The position numbers and the translations under genes are program-made. DNA of 64,000 nt. Source: Roseinatronobacter alkalisoli. GTDB lineage: Bacteria; Pseudomonadota; Alphaproteobacteria; Rhodobacterales; Rhodobacteraceae. The stretch spans positions 372,001 through 436,000 of the forward strand of contig NZ_JAQZSM010000001.1 in the NCBI RefSeq assembly GCF_028745735.1. Reading direction: 5' to 3'. This document shows positions 55,416 through 63,147 of the stretch, in pieces. Under the pieces are notes generated by a model. That model ran no database searches. It was not told the DNA's origin and was given only the letters and a program-made list of their open reading frames with translations. Numbering within the stretch: position 1 is the stretch's first letter; every line of letters begins with the position of its first letter.

Positions 55416-55441
55416 ATGATAGTGCATAGATAAACTATCAT
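55416..55441 (+). promoter_or_regulatory. Perfect inverted repeat upstream of the XRE gene
   Basis: ATGATAGT-N10-ACTATCAT is a perfect 8-base-arm dyad ending 23 bases before the XRE gene start. It lies in an AT-rich stretch that probably contains the promoter. It is the natural operator for the XRE protein or another dimeric regulator. Confidence 0.6.
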
Positions 55442-55464
55442 TTCTTTGGTTCAGAATATTCCCA

Positions 55465-55716
55465 ATGATGACCGCCGCCCAGATGCGCGCCGCGCGCGCC
55501 CTGCTTCGCATTGATCAGAAAACCCTTGCCGAACTGGCGGGCCTGTCAGTGCCGACAATCCAGCGTATGGAATCCAGCGATGGCGATGTGCGCGGTGTCG
55601 TCGACAGCCTGATCCGCGTTGTCACCGCGCTGGAGAACGCCGGTATCGAACTGATCGGCGAAGGCAGTGTCAGCCAGACCGGGGGGCGTGGTGTGCGTTT
55701 GAAACCGCCATCCTGA
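55465..55716 (+). CDS. Small XRE-family DNA-binding protein
   Basis: 83 residues, essentially one Cro/C1-type helix-turn-helix domain (about 5-60) with TLAELAGLSVPTIQRMESS as scanning and recognition helices, then the tail ALENAGIELIGE seen in many such proteins. Likely a repressor. It stands 78 bases upstream of the SulP transporter on the same strand, and a perfect dyad lies in front of it. Confidence 0.88.
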   Translation: MMTAAQMRAARALLRIDQKTLAELAGLSVPTIQRMESSDGDVRGVVDSLIRVVTALENAGIELIGEGSVSQTGGRGVRLKPPS

Positions 55717-55794
55717 AGGCCATCCCAGCGGAATAAATGCCGCGACTGCGGCCTCTCCATCAGCGCAGAACAGTACACAAGGTGCAGCCTCGGG

Positions 55795-57501
55795 ATGACC
55801 AGATCGAAACTTGACCAACACCCACGCCCGAGCTTCGCTGAACAATTCGCACCGAAATTATTGACGGTGCTGCGCGAAGGCTATGGGGTGACGCAGCTTC
55901 GCGCGGACGCAGTTGCCGGGTTGACCGTCGCTATTGTCGCCTTGCCGTTGTCCATGGCGATCGCAATTGCGTCAGGCGCAACGCCTGCACAGGGGCTTTA
56001 CACAGCGATTGTAGGCGGGTTCATCGTGTCCTTGCTGGGCGGGTCACGCTTCCAGATCGGGGGCCCTGCGGGCGCGTTCATCGTGTTGGTGGCGACAACG
56101 GTTGCGCTGCATGGAATGGACGGGTTGATTCTGGCAACATTTCTGTCGGGGTTCATGCTGGCCGCAGCGGGCTTCCTGCGGTTGGGAACCTTTGTCAAGT
56201 TCGTGCCGTTTCCCGTAACGGTCGGGTTTACGGCGGGTATTGCTGTCATCATCTTTGCCAGCCAGATCAAGGAATTATTCGGTCTGACACTGACGCGGGA
56301 ACCGGGCGGGTTGCTGGAAAAGCTTCCGGCACTCTGGCTGGCGCGTGATAGTCTGACGCCCGCAGCACTTGTACTCTCATTGGCGACCATCGCACTGATT
56401 GTGGCGGTACGGCGCTGGCGGCCAAACTGGCCGGGTATGCTGATTGCGGTCGGTCTGGCGTCGGTGGTGGCGGCGTTGTGGAACCTGCCGGTTCAGACGA
56501 TTGGGACGCAGTTCGGGGGCATTCCGTCCACACTGCCAGCACCAGGCCTGCCTGCGGTGACATGGGCCAAGGTCGTTGCTGTGCTGCCGGCGGCACTGTC
56601 CTTTACGCTTCTGGGGGCGATTGAATCATTGCTGTCTGCGGTTGTCGCAGATGGCATGACCGGGCGACGACACCGGTCGAATTGCGAACTGGTCGCGCAG
56701 GGCGCGGCCAATATCGGCACATCGCTTTTTGGTGGTTTCTGCGTGACCGGCACCATCGCGCGGACCGCAACGAATGTGCGCGCGGGTGCCTATGGCCCCG
56801 TTGCGGGAATGTTGCATGCAGTGTTTTTGCTGCTGTTCATGCTGCTTGCTGCGCCGCTGGCGGGGTATATTCCGTTAGCGGCATTGGCCGGGGTGCTGGC
56901 GGTGGTGGCATGGAACATGATCGAGAAAACCGCCATTTCCATCCTGCTGCGGTCCGGCTGGGGTGAAGCCACCGTGCTGGGCGTGACCTTTTTCCTGACC
57001 ATCTTCCGTGACCTTACCGAAGCAATTGTGGTGGGGGTCGCGATCGGGTCAATCCTGTTCATTCACCGGATGGGCCGCGCCACTGCCATAGATGCGCAGA
57101 CCCCGTTTGTTGCCCGTGACGAGGCCGACATGGCACGCCCGCGTGCGGCCTATGGCGATGGCCTGGCGGCGAATCCCGATGTGGTGGTCTACCGGATTTC
57201 CGGGGCGTTGTTTTTCGGCGCGGCGGCAAGTATCGGGTCGGTGCTGGACCGGATACAGGACAATCACAAATCCCTGATCGTGGATTTTTCGTCGGTGCCG
57301 TTTCTGGATTCAACCGGCGCGAACATGATCGAGGAACTTGCGCATAAGGCGCAGAAACGCGGTGCAACGCTTTGGCTGACCGGGGCCAGCCGGGACGTGC
57401 GGCGCGTGTTCCTGACGCATGGGTTGCGCAAGCCGCTGGTGCGCTATGCCCCAAGCGTTGACGCCGTGCTGTCCGGGCTTGACGGTATGTCAGCGCAGTA
57501 G
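55795..57501 (+). CDS. SulP family anion transporter with STAS domain
   Basis: 568 residues. The SulP membrane domain (about 35-410, 10-14 helices) has ADAVAGLTVAIVALPLSMAIAIASG partly visible (VALPLSMAIAIASG), the anion-site region GGSRFQIGGPAGAF and a helix with FVKFVPFPVTVGFTAGIA. A C-terminal STAS domain (about 455-555) has SLIVDFSSVPFLDSTGANMIEEL. Sulfate, bicarbonate or another anion may be the substrate. The ATG at 55795 has no strong site, so the N-terminus is uncertain. Confidence 0.9.
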   Translation: MTRSKLDQHPRPSFAEQFAPKLLTVLREGYGVTQLRADAVAGLTVAIVALPLSMAIAIASGATPAQGLYTAIVGGFIVSLLGGSRFQIGGPAGAFIVLVATTVALHGMDGLILATFLSGFMLAAAGFLRLGTFVKFVPFPVTVGFTAGIAVIIFASQIKELFGLTLTREPGGLLEKLPALWLARDSLTPAALVLSLATIALIVAVRRWRPNWPGMLIAVGLASVVAALWNLPVQTIGTQFGGIPSTLPAPGLPAVTWAKVVAVLPAALSFTLLGAIESLLSAVVADGMTGRRHRSNCELVAQGAANIGTSLFGGFCVTGTIARTATNVRAGAYGPVAGMLHAVFLLLFMLLAAPLAGYIPLAALAGVLAVVAWNMIEKTAISILLRSGWGEATVLGVTFFLTIFRDLTEAIVVGVAIGSILFIHRMGRATAIDAQTPFVARDEADMARPRAAYGDGLAANPDVVVYRISGALFFGAAASIGSVLDRIQDNHKSLIVDFSSVPFLDSTGANMIEELAHKAQKRGATLWLTGASRDVRRVFLTHGLRKPLVRYAPSVDAVLSGLDGMSAQ

Positions 57502-57502
57502 A

Positions 57503-57548
57503 GTATGTCGCCGGAACGTGGTTTCCGGCTTCGGGCTTTTCGACATAC
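57503..57548 (+). terminator. Terminator-like structure after the SulP gene
   Basis: GCCGGAA-N6-TTCCGGC (57510-57529) is a perfect 7-base-pair stem followed by TTCGGGCTTTT. It is itself enclosed by a perfect outer dyad, GTATGTCG / CGACATAC (57503-57510 and 57541-57548). Confidence 0.6.
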
Positions 57549-57557
57549 GAAGATAAT

Positions 57558-57655
57558 ACGCCAAGCCTTTGATGTCGGGGTATGCTGCCTGCATAAAGTG
57601 AACCCCTATAACGTGAGATCGGCAGTCCCCGGCCCACCTACGGCGCGGGCTTTGT
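57558..57655 (+). repeat. Dispersed intergenic repeat, copy C
   Basis: Third copy, same orientation as A and B, but lacking the upstream CCGCGGCCTGCCG block, so it is 5'-truncated. It keeps ACGCCAAGCCTTTGA, GCTGCCTGCATAAAGTGAAC, ATCGGCAGTCCCCGGCCCACC and GGCGCGGGCTTTGTG. It lies in the 240-base space between the convergent SulP and recO genes, directly after the SulP terminator. Confidence 0.75.
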
Positions 57656-57741
57656 GAATGCCTCAAACGCCCGCTTCAGCCCACAATCTTCCACCAGCGG
57701 TGGTTTTTCCAACTGATATGATCATGCCCCGGCAGGGGCCA

Positions 57742-58452
57742 TTACACCAATGCCGCAATCAACCGCGCGCGCGCTTCGGGCAGGCGCTTTTCCATGGAAT
57801 GCGCCAGCCAGTGCTGCAGGAAATGCCCGCTGAGCGCCAGCGATTGTGCCAGATCTGTCGTGTCCAGTGGCGCACCACTGACCAGCGCTGCGGGCAGGGG
57901 CAGAAGCCGCGCCGAATATTCGCCCGCTCCTTCGATGGTGACTGCGCGGCCCGTGCGCGGGCTGACATAAGCCAGCCCCTGCTGCGCGCCCGTCACAGCG
58001 CAACGGTCCAGGTCCAGCCCGAAGCCGGTTTCTTCCAGCAATGTCAGTTCCCAAAGTGCGTAGGACTGCAGCCAGCCCGGCTGACCCAGTGTATCCAGTA
58101 GTTCAGTTGTCGCGGCGTACAGGCCCGGATAAGGCGCGCGCTCGGGCAGGGCGAAGCGGCACAATGCGCAGATTGACCCCAGCGCCAGTAATGCCAGACG
58201 ATCCCCCAGAATATGCGCGGCACGGGGCTGCAGCAATTCGACGGTGAAATTGCCCATCTGGTCTTCAAGCCGCGCGCGCCAGTGCAGATCCAGCTGCGCC
58301 CCTGGTTGCAGAACAGGGGCCATCCTGCGTGACGCGCCGCCGCGCACAGCGCCTGCATGGCGACCATGCAGGGCGGTGAACACCTCTGTCAGGGCGGTCG
58401 CTTCGCCATGTTTGCGAACGCTGAGCAATATACCTTGATCACGCCAGTCCAT
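57742..58452 (-). CDS. recO: DNA repair protein RecO
   Basis: 236 residues. The N-terminal OB-fold begins MDWRDQGILLSVRKHGE, and a helical domain follows with LLALGSICALCRFALPE and LALWELTLLEETGFGLDL-type stretches. RecO loads RecA on gapped DNA with RecR and RecF. The Cys residues of the zinc site are incomplete, as in some alphaproteobacterial forms. The start at 58452 is set by MDWRDQG; the open frame further upstream is not conserved-looking. Confidence 0.9.
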   Translation of the reverse strand: MDWRDQGILLSVRKHGEATALTEVFTALHGRHAGAVRGGASRRMAPVLQPGAQLDLHWRARLEDQMGNFTVELLQPRAAHILGDRLALLALGSICALCRFALPERAPYPGLYAATTELLDTLGQPGWLQSYALWELTLLEETGFGLDLDRCAVTGAQQGLAYVSPRTGRAVTIEGAGEYSARLLPLPAALVSGAPLDTTDLAQSLALSGHFLQHWLAHSMEKRLPEARARLIAALV

Positions 58453-58561
58453 GATGCAAAGCCTTGCCCCGGAGGATGGATTTCGGCAAGTGTTATTGCA
58501 TGACCGCGTCCAGGAATTCCCATCCCGGGCATAGTAGTTGCAGGAGTTTCCGGTTTTGCCA

Positions 58562-59167
58562 ATGGATCCGAAATACCGCGTTGTCGCGGGCATGATCGGT
58601 ACGCTTGCCCTGACCGCGCTGGTTGCGCATTTGCTGTTGCGTATGGGCAGCGGGGGCGTGTTTGCAGCGCTGTGGCGGTCGGGTGGGTATTTTACCATCC
58701 TGACAACCGCGCTGACAGCGGGCACATTCCTTGCCATCGCCATCAGGGGGCGGCGGCTGTCTTTCGGCTGGATGAGCATGCTGACCCTGTCGATGATCAT
58801 GGTCGGGCTGGTTTATCACGTCCTGCTGTCGCATCTGTTCAACCCGCGAGGGTTGCACTGGTGGATTGATCAGGCATTCCACACGGTTTTACCTGCCGCA
58901 GTACTGTGGTTCTGGCTGATGGAGGTGACACGCCATGAACCGCGCACAGGCGCCCGCCCGTTGTTATGGGCCATCTGGCCTGTCTGTTACGGCGTCTATG
59001 CGCTTTTGCGCGGGGCGCTTACGGGCTGGTATCCCTATCCTTTTCTGAATGTGGCGCGGCTGGGCTGGGATGGGGTGCTGCCCAATCTTGCGGGGGTTGC
59101 ACTGGTCTTCGTGATTCTGGCCTATGGGATGAACTATATTGGCCAGCGGATGCCGCTGCGCGATTAG
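58562..59167 (+). CDS. Pr6Pr family membrane protein
   Basis: 201 residues with six predicted membrane segments. Family features of the FAR-17a/Pr6Pr group are visible: SGGYFTILTTALTAGTF, the GLVYHVLLSHLFNPRGLHWWIDQAFHTVLP stretch (partly) with its conserved His residues, and LTGWYPYPFLNV. Function not established. Its TAG stop overlaps the TAA stop of the convergent glk gene (59164-59167). Confidence 0.8.
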   Translation: MDPKYRVVAGMIGTLALTALVAHLLLRMGSGGVFAALWRSGGYFTILTTALTAGTFLAIAIRGRRLSFGWMSMLTLSMIMVGLVYHVLLSHLFNPRGLHWWIDQAFHTVLPAAVLWFWLMEVTRHEPRTGARPLLWAIWPVCYGVYALLRGALTGWYPYPFLNVARLGWDGVLPNLAGVALVFVILAYGMNYIGQRMPLRD

Positions 59168-60132
59168 CGCGACGCGATATAGGCGGCGCAGCCCGCAAGT
59201 GCGGCATAGTCATCTTCGACCAGGGAAACCGGAATACGCTGCACCAGTGGCGACATGCGCCCCATATCGGTAAAGGCCGATTCGAACCCGAATTGGTCCA
59301 GCCATGGGGCAAAAGCGCGCGCTACCCCGCCGATCAGGTAAATCCCGGCATAGGGCAGGGTGACAAGTGCCAGACTGGCCGCCGTCTGTCCCAGAAGGCG
59401 CACATAATGGCGGCCCGTGCTTTGGGCCAAGGTGCAGCCTGTCTCCATTGCTGCAAGAATCGCTGCCGCATCCTTGCCACCGGCCAAACCGGCCTGTTCG
59501 GCATGGAAACTGTATAAACGTTCCAGTCCTGCCCCGGCCAGAACATCCTCGACCGAGGCGATCCCGCGCCGCGCAATCAGCCAGTCGGCCAGATCATAGT
59601 CATCCTGCCCGTGCAAGGGCAGGTGGATATGCCCGGATTCGGACGCGGGAACGATGGTCTGACCAGTGCTTGTGGGGAATACCGGCGCGGCATTGACACC
59701 GGTTCCCAGCCCGATCACCAGACGCGTGGCCCCTTCGGGCTGTCCCGGCCTGATGGTGCGAAGATGGCTTTCGGGTAACCCCGCCACAGCATGACCCTGA
59801 GCCTGCAGGTCATTCAGGAAATGCACTTTTGCAATGCCATTATCGCGCGCGATGTCCCGTGCGTTGGCTTTCCATCCCAGATTGGTCATATCCGCATCAT
59901 CGCCGTGAACCAAGCCAGCCAGTGCAAAGGCGGCTTTTTCCGGCTTCTCCGCGTGCTGCGACAGGAAGCGCGCAACAATGTCCCCAAGGCCCGCGAATTC
60001 CGCATTCCGGAAACGTTTGGTGCTGCTTGCGACCAGACCATGCCCGCGCGCAAAGGCCATGCGTGTATTCGTGCCACCAATATCCGCGACCAGAACAAGC
60101 GGAGCGGAAGTTGTGCTGTGCTGTGCGGTCAT
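59164..60132 (-). CDS. glk: Glucokinase
   Basis: 322 residues, ROK/hexokinase-type ATPase fold of the bacterial Glk group. The phosphate-1 motif LVADIGGTNTRMAFA, HFLNDLQAQGHA (catalytic Asp), GLGTGVNAA, the SESGHIHLPL sugar site and GGVARAF near the end are visible. It phosphorylates glucose released from imported glucosides. It lies 200 bases downstream of the LacI gene on the same strand and beside the alpha-glucoside transporter operon. Confidence 0.93.
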   Translation of the reverse strand: MTAQHSTTSAPLVLVADIGGTNTRMAFARGHGLVASSTKRFRNAEFAGLGDIVARFLSQHAEKPEKAAFALAGLVHGDDADMTNLGWKANARDIARDNGIAKVHFLNDLQAQGHAVAGLPESHLRTIRPGQPEGATRLVIGLGTGVNAAPVFPTSTGQTIVPASESGHIHLPLHGQDDYDLADWLIARRGIASVEDVLAGAGLERLYSFHAEQAGLAGGKDAAAILAAMETGCTLAQSTGRHYVRLLGQTAASLALVTLPYAGIYLIGGVARAFAPWLDQFGFESAFTDMGRMSPLVQRIPVSLVEDDYAALAGCAAYIASR

Positions 60133-60332
60133 GGGGCCAGCCCTTGTCAGTTCATGGTTGCGCTAACGTGTTTCCCGCGCGTGATAAGACGCTTCTTGCA
60201 GGTGCTGCAAGCATTTAAAACCGGAACTGCGCAGCATGTGCGATATTTCATGACCAATTCCTTTACAGGATCGCCCAGTGATGCACCAGAAGGCACCGCG
60301 CATCAGGTGCGGGGCGCGCGCCACGCGCGTGG

Positions 60333-61391
60333 CTACTGGCGCGCGGTGTCACGCGGGCGGCTTCCGGGTGCGGGGCCTGTGCTTTCGCCAACAATCAATG
60401 TTGTTTCCATCAGGCAGGTCAATGGACCCTGACCGGGCGCGGAAATCAAAGACAGCACCATTTCCGCAGCTTTGCGGCCAGCGTCGCGCACGGAAGATCG
60501 TGTCGCGGTGAACAGGGGTACATCGCGCCCATTGGGCAAATAGGACAGATCATCATCATGGGTAATCACTGACACATCCCGTCCCATGCGACACCCCTGA
60601 TCGACCAGTGCGCGCCGCAAACCATATGCCACCAGCATGGACGACGACAGGAACGCCGTGGGCGGATCGGGCAGGCGCATTAATTCGGTTGCTGCGCTAT
60701 GGCCGAAAACTTCGGTCATTTCGGCCTGACGCATCAGCGCTGGGTCAGGGGTGAGGCCCGCTTCGTGCAATGCCTGAAGATAGCCGTTGCGGCGGCGCAT
60801 GGCGAAATCCATGTTCTCCAGGCCATTGACCAGCGCGATTCTGCGATGGCCAAGTTGCAGCAGGAATTCGGTTGCCCGCCGGAAGGACCGGTTATTGTTG
60901 ATGTCCAGCCAAGAATAGGGCGCATCCACGCCGCTGGAGCGGCCATGCACCACAAAAGGTACCCCCAATTGTGTCAGCAGGGCAATGCGCGGGTCATTCA
61001 GCTTCGGGCCATGGACGATCATGCCATCGACGGCGCCGCGCGCGATCATGTCGCGATAGGCCTGGGCTTCGTCCGAATCGGGGACCATGCTCAGGACCAT
61101 CTCATAGCCCGCGCGGGAATAGGCTTCGCCGGCACCCGCGATGAAATCGGCAAAGACAGGGTTCACAATTTCATGGCTGTCCGACAGTGCAATGACATGG
61201 CCGATGGCATGTGTGCGCCCCGTGGCCAGACTTCTTGCGCGGGTATTGGGGTGGTAATTCGCGCGTTCTGCCGCATCCCGGACCCGTTTGCGGGTTTTCG
61301 CATTGACTTCAGGATAGCCGTTCAGCGCCCGTGATACTGTCGTGGGCGACAGGTTCAGAGAGGCTGCGAGTTCTTTCAGGGTGACGCCCAT
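60333..61391 (-). CDS. LacI family regulator of the alpha-glucoside operon (AglR-like)
   Basis: 352 residues. The N-terminal LacI helix-turn-helix (VTLKELAASLNLSPTTVSRALNG, partly visible as SPTTVSRALNGYPEV) and hinge helix are followed by a periplasmic-binding-protein-like sensor domain with VHGRSSGVDAPYSWLDINN and GHRRIALVNG. It is divergent from the aglE-aglF operon, which it probably represses in the absence of sugar; glk lies downstream of it. The inducer is inferred from those neighbours. Confidence 0.9.
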   Translation of the reverse strand: MGVTLKELAASLNLSPTTVSRALNGYPEVNAKTRKRVRDAAERANYHPNTRARSLATGRTHAIGHVIALSDSHEIVNPVFADFIAGAGEAYSRAGYEMVLSMVPDSDEAQAYRDMIARGAVDGMIVHGPKLNDPRIALLTQLGVPFVVHGRSSGVDAPYSWLDINNNRSFRRATEFLLQLGHRRIALVNGLENMDFAMRRRNGYLQALHEAGLTPDPALMRQAEMTEVFGHSAATELMRLPDPPTAFLSSSMLVAYGLRRALVDQGCRMGRDVSVITHDDDLSYLPNGRDVPLFTATRSSVRDAGRKAAEMVLSLISAPGQGPLTCLMETTLIVGESTGPAPGSRPRDTARQ

Positions 61392-61471
61392 TGTTTAGTC
61401 AAACCGTGTTGGAAAGTTTGATGCAGTATGCGCAAAAAACGCACCGGCGAAAGCAGTATTTGCAAATTCGG

Positions 61472-61491
61472 AATGCTGCATGCGCAGCATT
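61472..61491. promoter_or_regulatory. Long inverted repeat between the LacI gene and aglE
   Basis: AATGCTGC-ATGC-GCAGCATT is a perfect 8-base-arm dyad, 80 bases before the LacI start and about 190 before aglE. Other dyads nearby are TCAAAC-N11-GTTTGA (about 61398-61420) and a TGCG...CGCA pair. It may be an operator for the LacI protein or a second regulator. Confidence 0.4.
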
Positions 61492-61526
61492 GATCAATGA
61501 AAACAGGGTAATTGCAACATAATCGA

Positions 61527-61590
61527 TTGACTTGGCAATAGTGATAAGCGAATGATGCAAAATCCAAAGCGTTTTGGAAAATGATTCCAA
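61527..61590 (+). promoter_or_regulatory. aglE promoter and LacI-type operator
   Basis: TTGACT (61527-61532) and AATGAT (61551-61556), 18 bases apart, form a plausible promoter. Just beyond the likely start of transcription is TTGGAA-N5-TTCCAA (61574-61590), a perfect 17-base dyad. A LacI-family dimer there would block elongation. The central CG common in LacI operators is absent, so the identity of the binding protein is unproven. Confidence 0.5.
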
Positions 61591-61661
61591 TTTGCTGGGA
61601 TACTGATCAGCACAAGCCATAAAATTGTGCGCAATGGATCGTCAACCTTGGGAGGATGACA

Positions 61662-63014
61662 ATGAAAGCCAAGTTTTACGCAGGCGTTGCGACGCTTGCC
61701 CTGTTTGCAGGTGGTGCGTTTGCGCAGGACCTGATCATCGCGCCGGGCACCGACGGGTTCAACTGGGACAGCTATGAGGAATTTTCGTCCGCGCATGATT
61801 TCAGTGGCGAAACGATTTCCGTGACTGGTCCATGGCTGCAACCGGATGCGGGTATGCTGCGCAACGTGCTTGCCTATTTTGAAGAAGCCACGGGTGCGAC
61901 TGTCAATTATTCCGGTTCTGACAGCTTTGAGCAGGACATCGTGATCGCGGTTCAGGCCAATTCCGCGCCCAATATCGCTGTTTTCCCGCAGCCTGGACTG
62001 GCATCGGACATGGCGGCCATCGGGGCGCTGTCGCCGCTGGGTCAGGAAACTGCCGACTGGATGGTCGAAAACTACGCCGCTGGTCAATCCTGGGTGGATC
62101 TGGGCAGTTTTGCCAATGCCGATGGCGAACAGGAAATGTTCGGGTTTTTCTACAAGGTCGATGTGAAGTCGCTGGTCTGGTACAGCCCGGAACAGTTTGA
62201 CGAAATGGGCTATGATATTCCCGAAACACTTGAAGACCTGAAGGCGCTTTCGGCGCAGATCGTCGAGGATGGGGGCACGCCCTGGTGTATCGGCCTTGGG
62301 TCCGGTGCGGCAACAGGCTGGCCCGCGACCGACTGGGTTGAGGATATGATGCTGCGCCTGCATGAGCCGGAAGTCTATGACGGCTGGATCACCAATGAGG
62401 TGGCATTCAATGACCCCCGTGTGGTCGAAGCGATCGAGGCGTTTGGCGAATTCGTGCGCACGGATGGTTGGGCGCAGGGCGGGGCGGAAGCATCGGCTAC
62501 GACCGATTTCCGCGACAGCCCGGCTGGCTTGTTCCAGATCCCGCCTGCCTGCTACATGCACAAACAAGCGTCTTTTATTCCATCCTTCTTTCCTGAAGGG
62601 GCCGAATTTGGTATTGATTTCGACTTCTTCTACTTCCCGGCGTCAAGTGAACGTGACCTTGGCGAACCGGTTCTTGGTGCGGGTACGCAATTTGCCATCA
62701 CCAATGACAGCCCTGCCACGCGCGGTCTGATCGAGTTCCTGAAAGCGCCCATCGCCCATGAAATCTGGATGGCACAATCAGGGTTCCTGACCCCGCATAC
62801 CGGTGTGAATCTTGACACCTTCGGCGACGACTCGCTGCGGGCGATGAATGAAATCCTGCTGAATGCGACCACGTTCCGCTTTGATGCATCCGACGTAATG
62901 CCGGGTGAAATCGGGGCGGGTGCGTTCTGGACTGGCATGGTTGATTACACGACCCAAGGCGATGCGCAGGCCGCAGCAGACGCGATCCAGTCGCGCTGGG
63001 ACGCAATGCGCTAG
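61662..63014 (+). CDS. aglE: Sugar ABC transporter substrate-binding protein (AglE-like)
   Basis: 450 residues with a signal peptide (1-22, cleavage after AFA) and the extracellular binding-protein family 1 fold. Regions visible are VTGPWLQPDAGMLRNVLAYFEEATG (partly), ANSAPNIAVFPQPG, WYSPEQFDEMGYDIPETLEDL and WPATDWVEDMMLRLH. It binds alpha-glucosides (sucrose, trehalose or maltose type) in the periplasm. The start at 61662 has GGAGG six bases upstream. First gene of the agl operon. Confidence 0.9.
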   Translation: MKAKFYAGVATLALFAGGAFAQDLIIAPGTDGFNWDSYEEFSSAHDFSGETISVTGPWLQPDAGMLRNVLAYFEEATGATVNYSGSDSFEQDIVIAVQANSAPNIAVFPQPGLASDMAAIGALSPLGQETADWMVENYAAGQSWVDLGSFANADGEQEMFGFFYKVDVKSLVWYSPEQFDEMGYDIPETLEDLKALSAQIVEDGGTPWCIGLGSGAATGWPATDWVEDMMLRLHEPEVYDGWITNEVAFNDPRVVEAIEAFGEFVRTDGWAQGGAEASATTDFRDSPAGLFQIPPACYMHKQASFIPSFFPEGAEFGIDFDFFYFPASSERDLGEPVLGAGTQFAITNDSPATRGLIEFLKAPIAHEIWMAQSGFLTPHTGVNLDTFGDDSLRAMNEILLNATTFRFDASDVMPGEIGAGAFWTGMVDYTTQGDAQAAADAIQSRWDAMR

Positions 63015-63023
63015 GACCGTTTC

Positions 63024-63057
63024 CGCGGGGCCGCGTATTCTGCGGCCCTGCGTTTTT
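63024..63057 (+). terminator. Attenuating hairpin between aglE and aglF
   Basis: GGGCCGC-N7-GCGGCCC (63028-63048), extended by CGC/GCG, followed by TTTTT. It sits 10 bases after the aglE stop. It can lower expression of the permease genes relative to the binding protein, as at other binding-protein genes. Confidence 0.75.
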
Positions 63058-63147
63058 CAAGTGGCTTTCTAACGGAAAACGCGGCTGGCGTGGCGTGTTC
63101 AGGACTTCGGAACTGACAGGACGCGCGACAGCGAAGGGGGGGGGAAG

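Noticed and set aside
60305-60332. CCACGCGCGTGG dyad after the LacI gene
   Set aside because: Loopless GC palindrome of a kind expected by chance in this base composition; no T-run.
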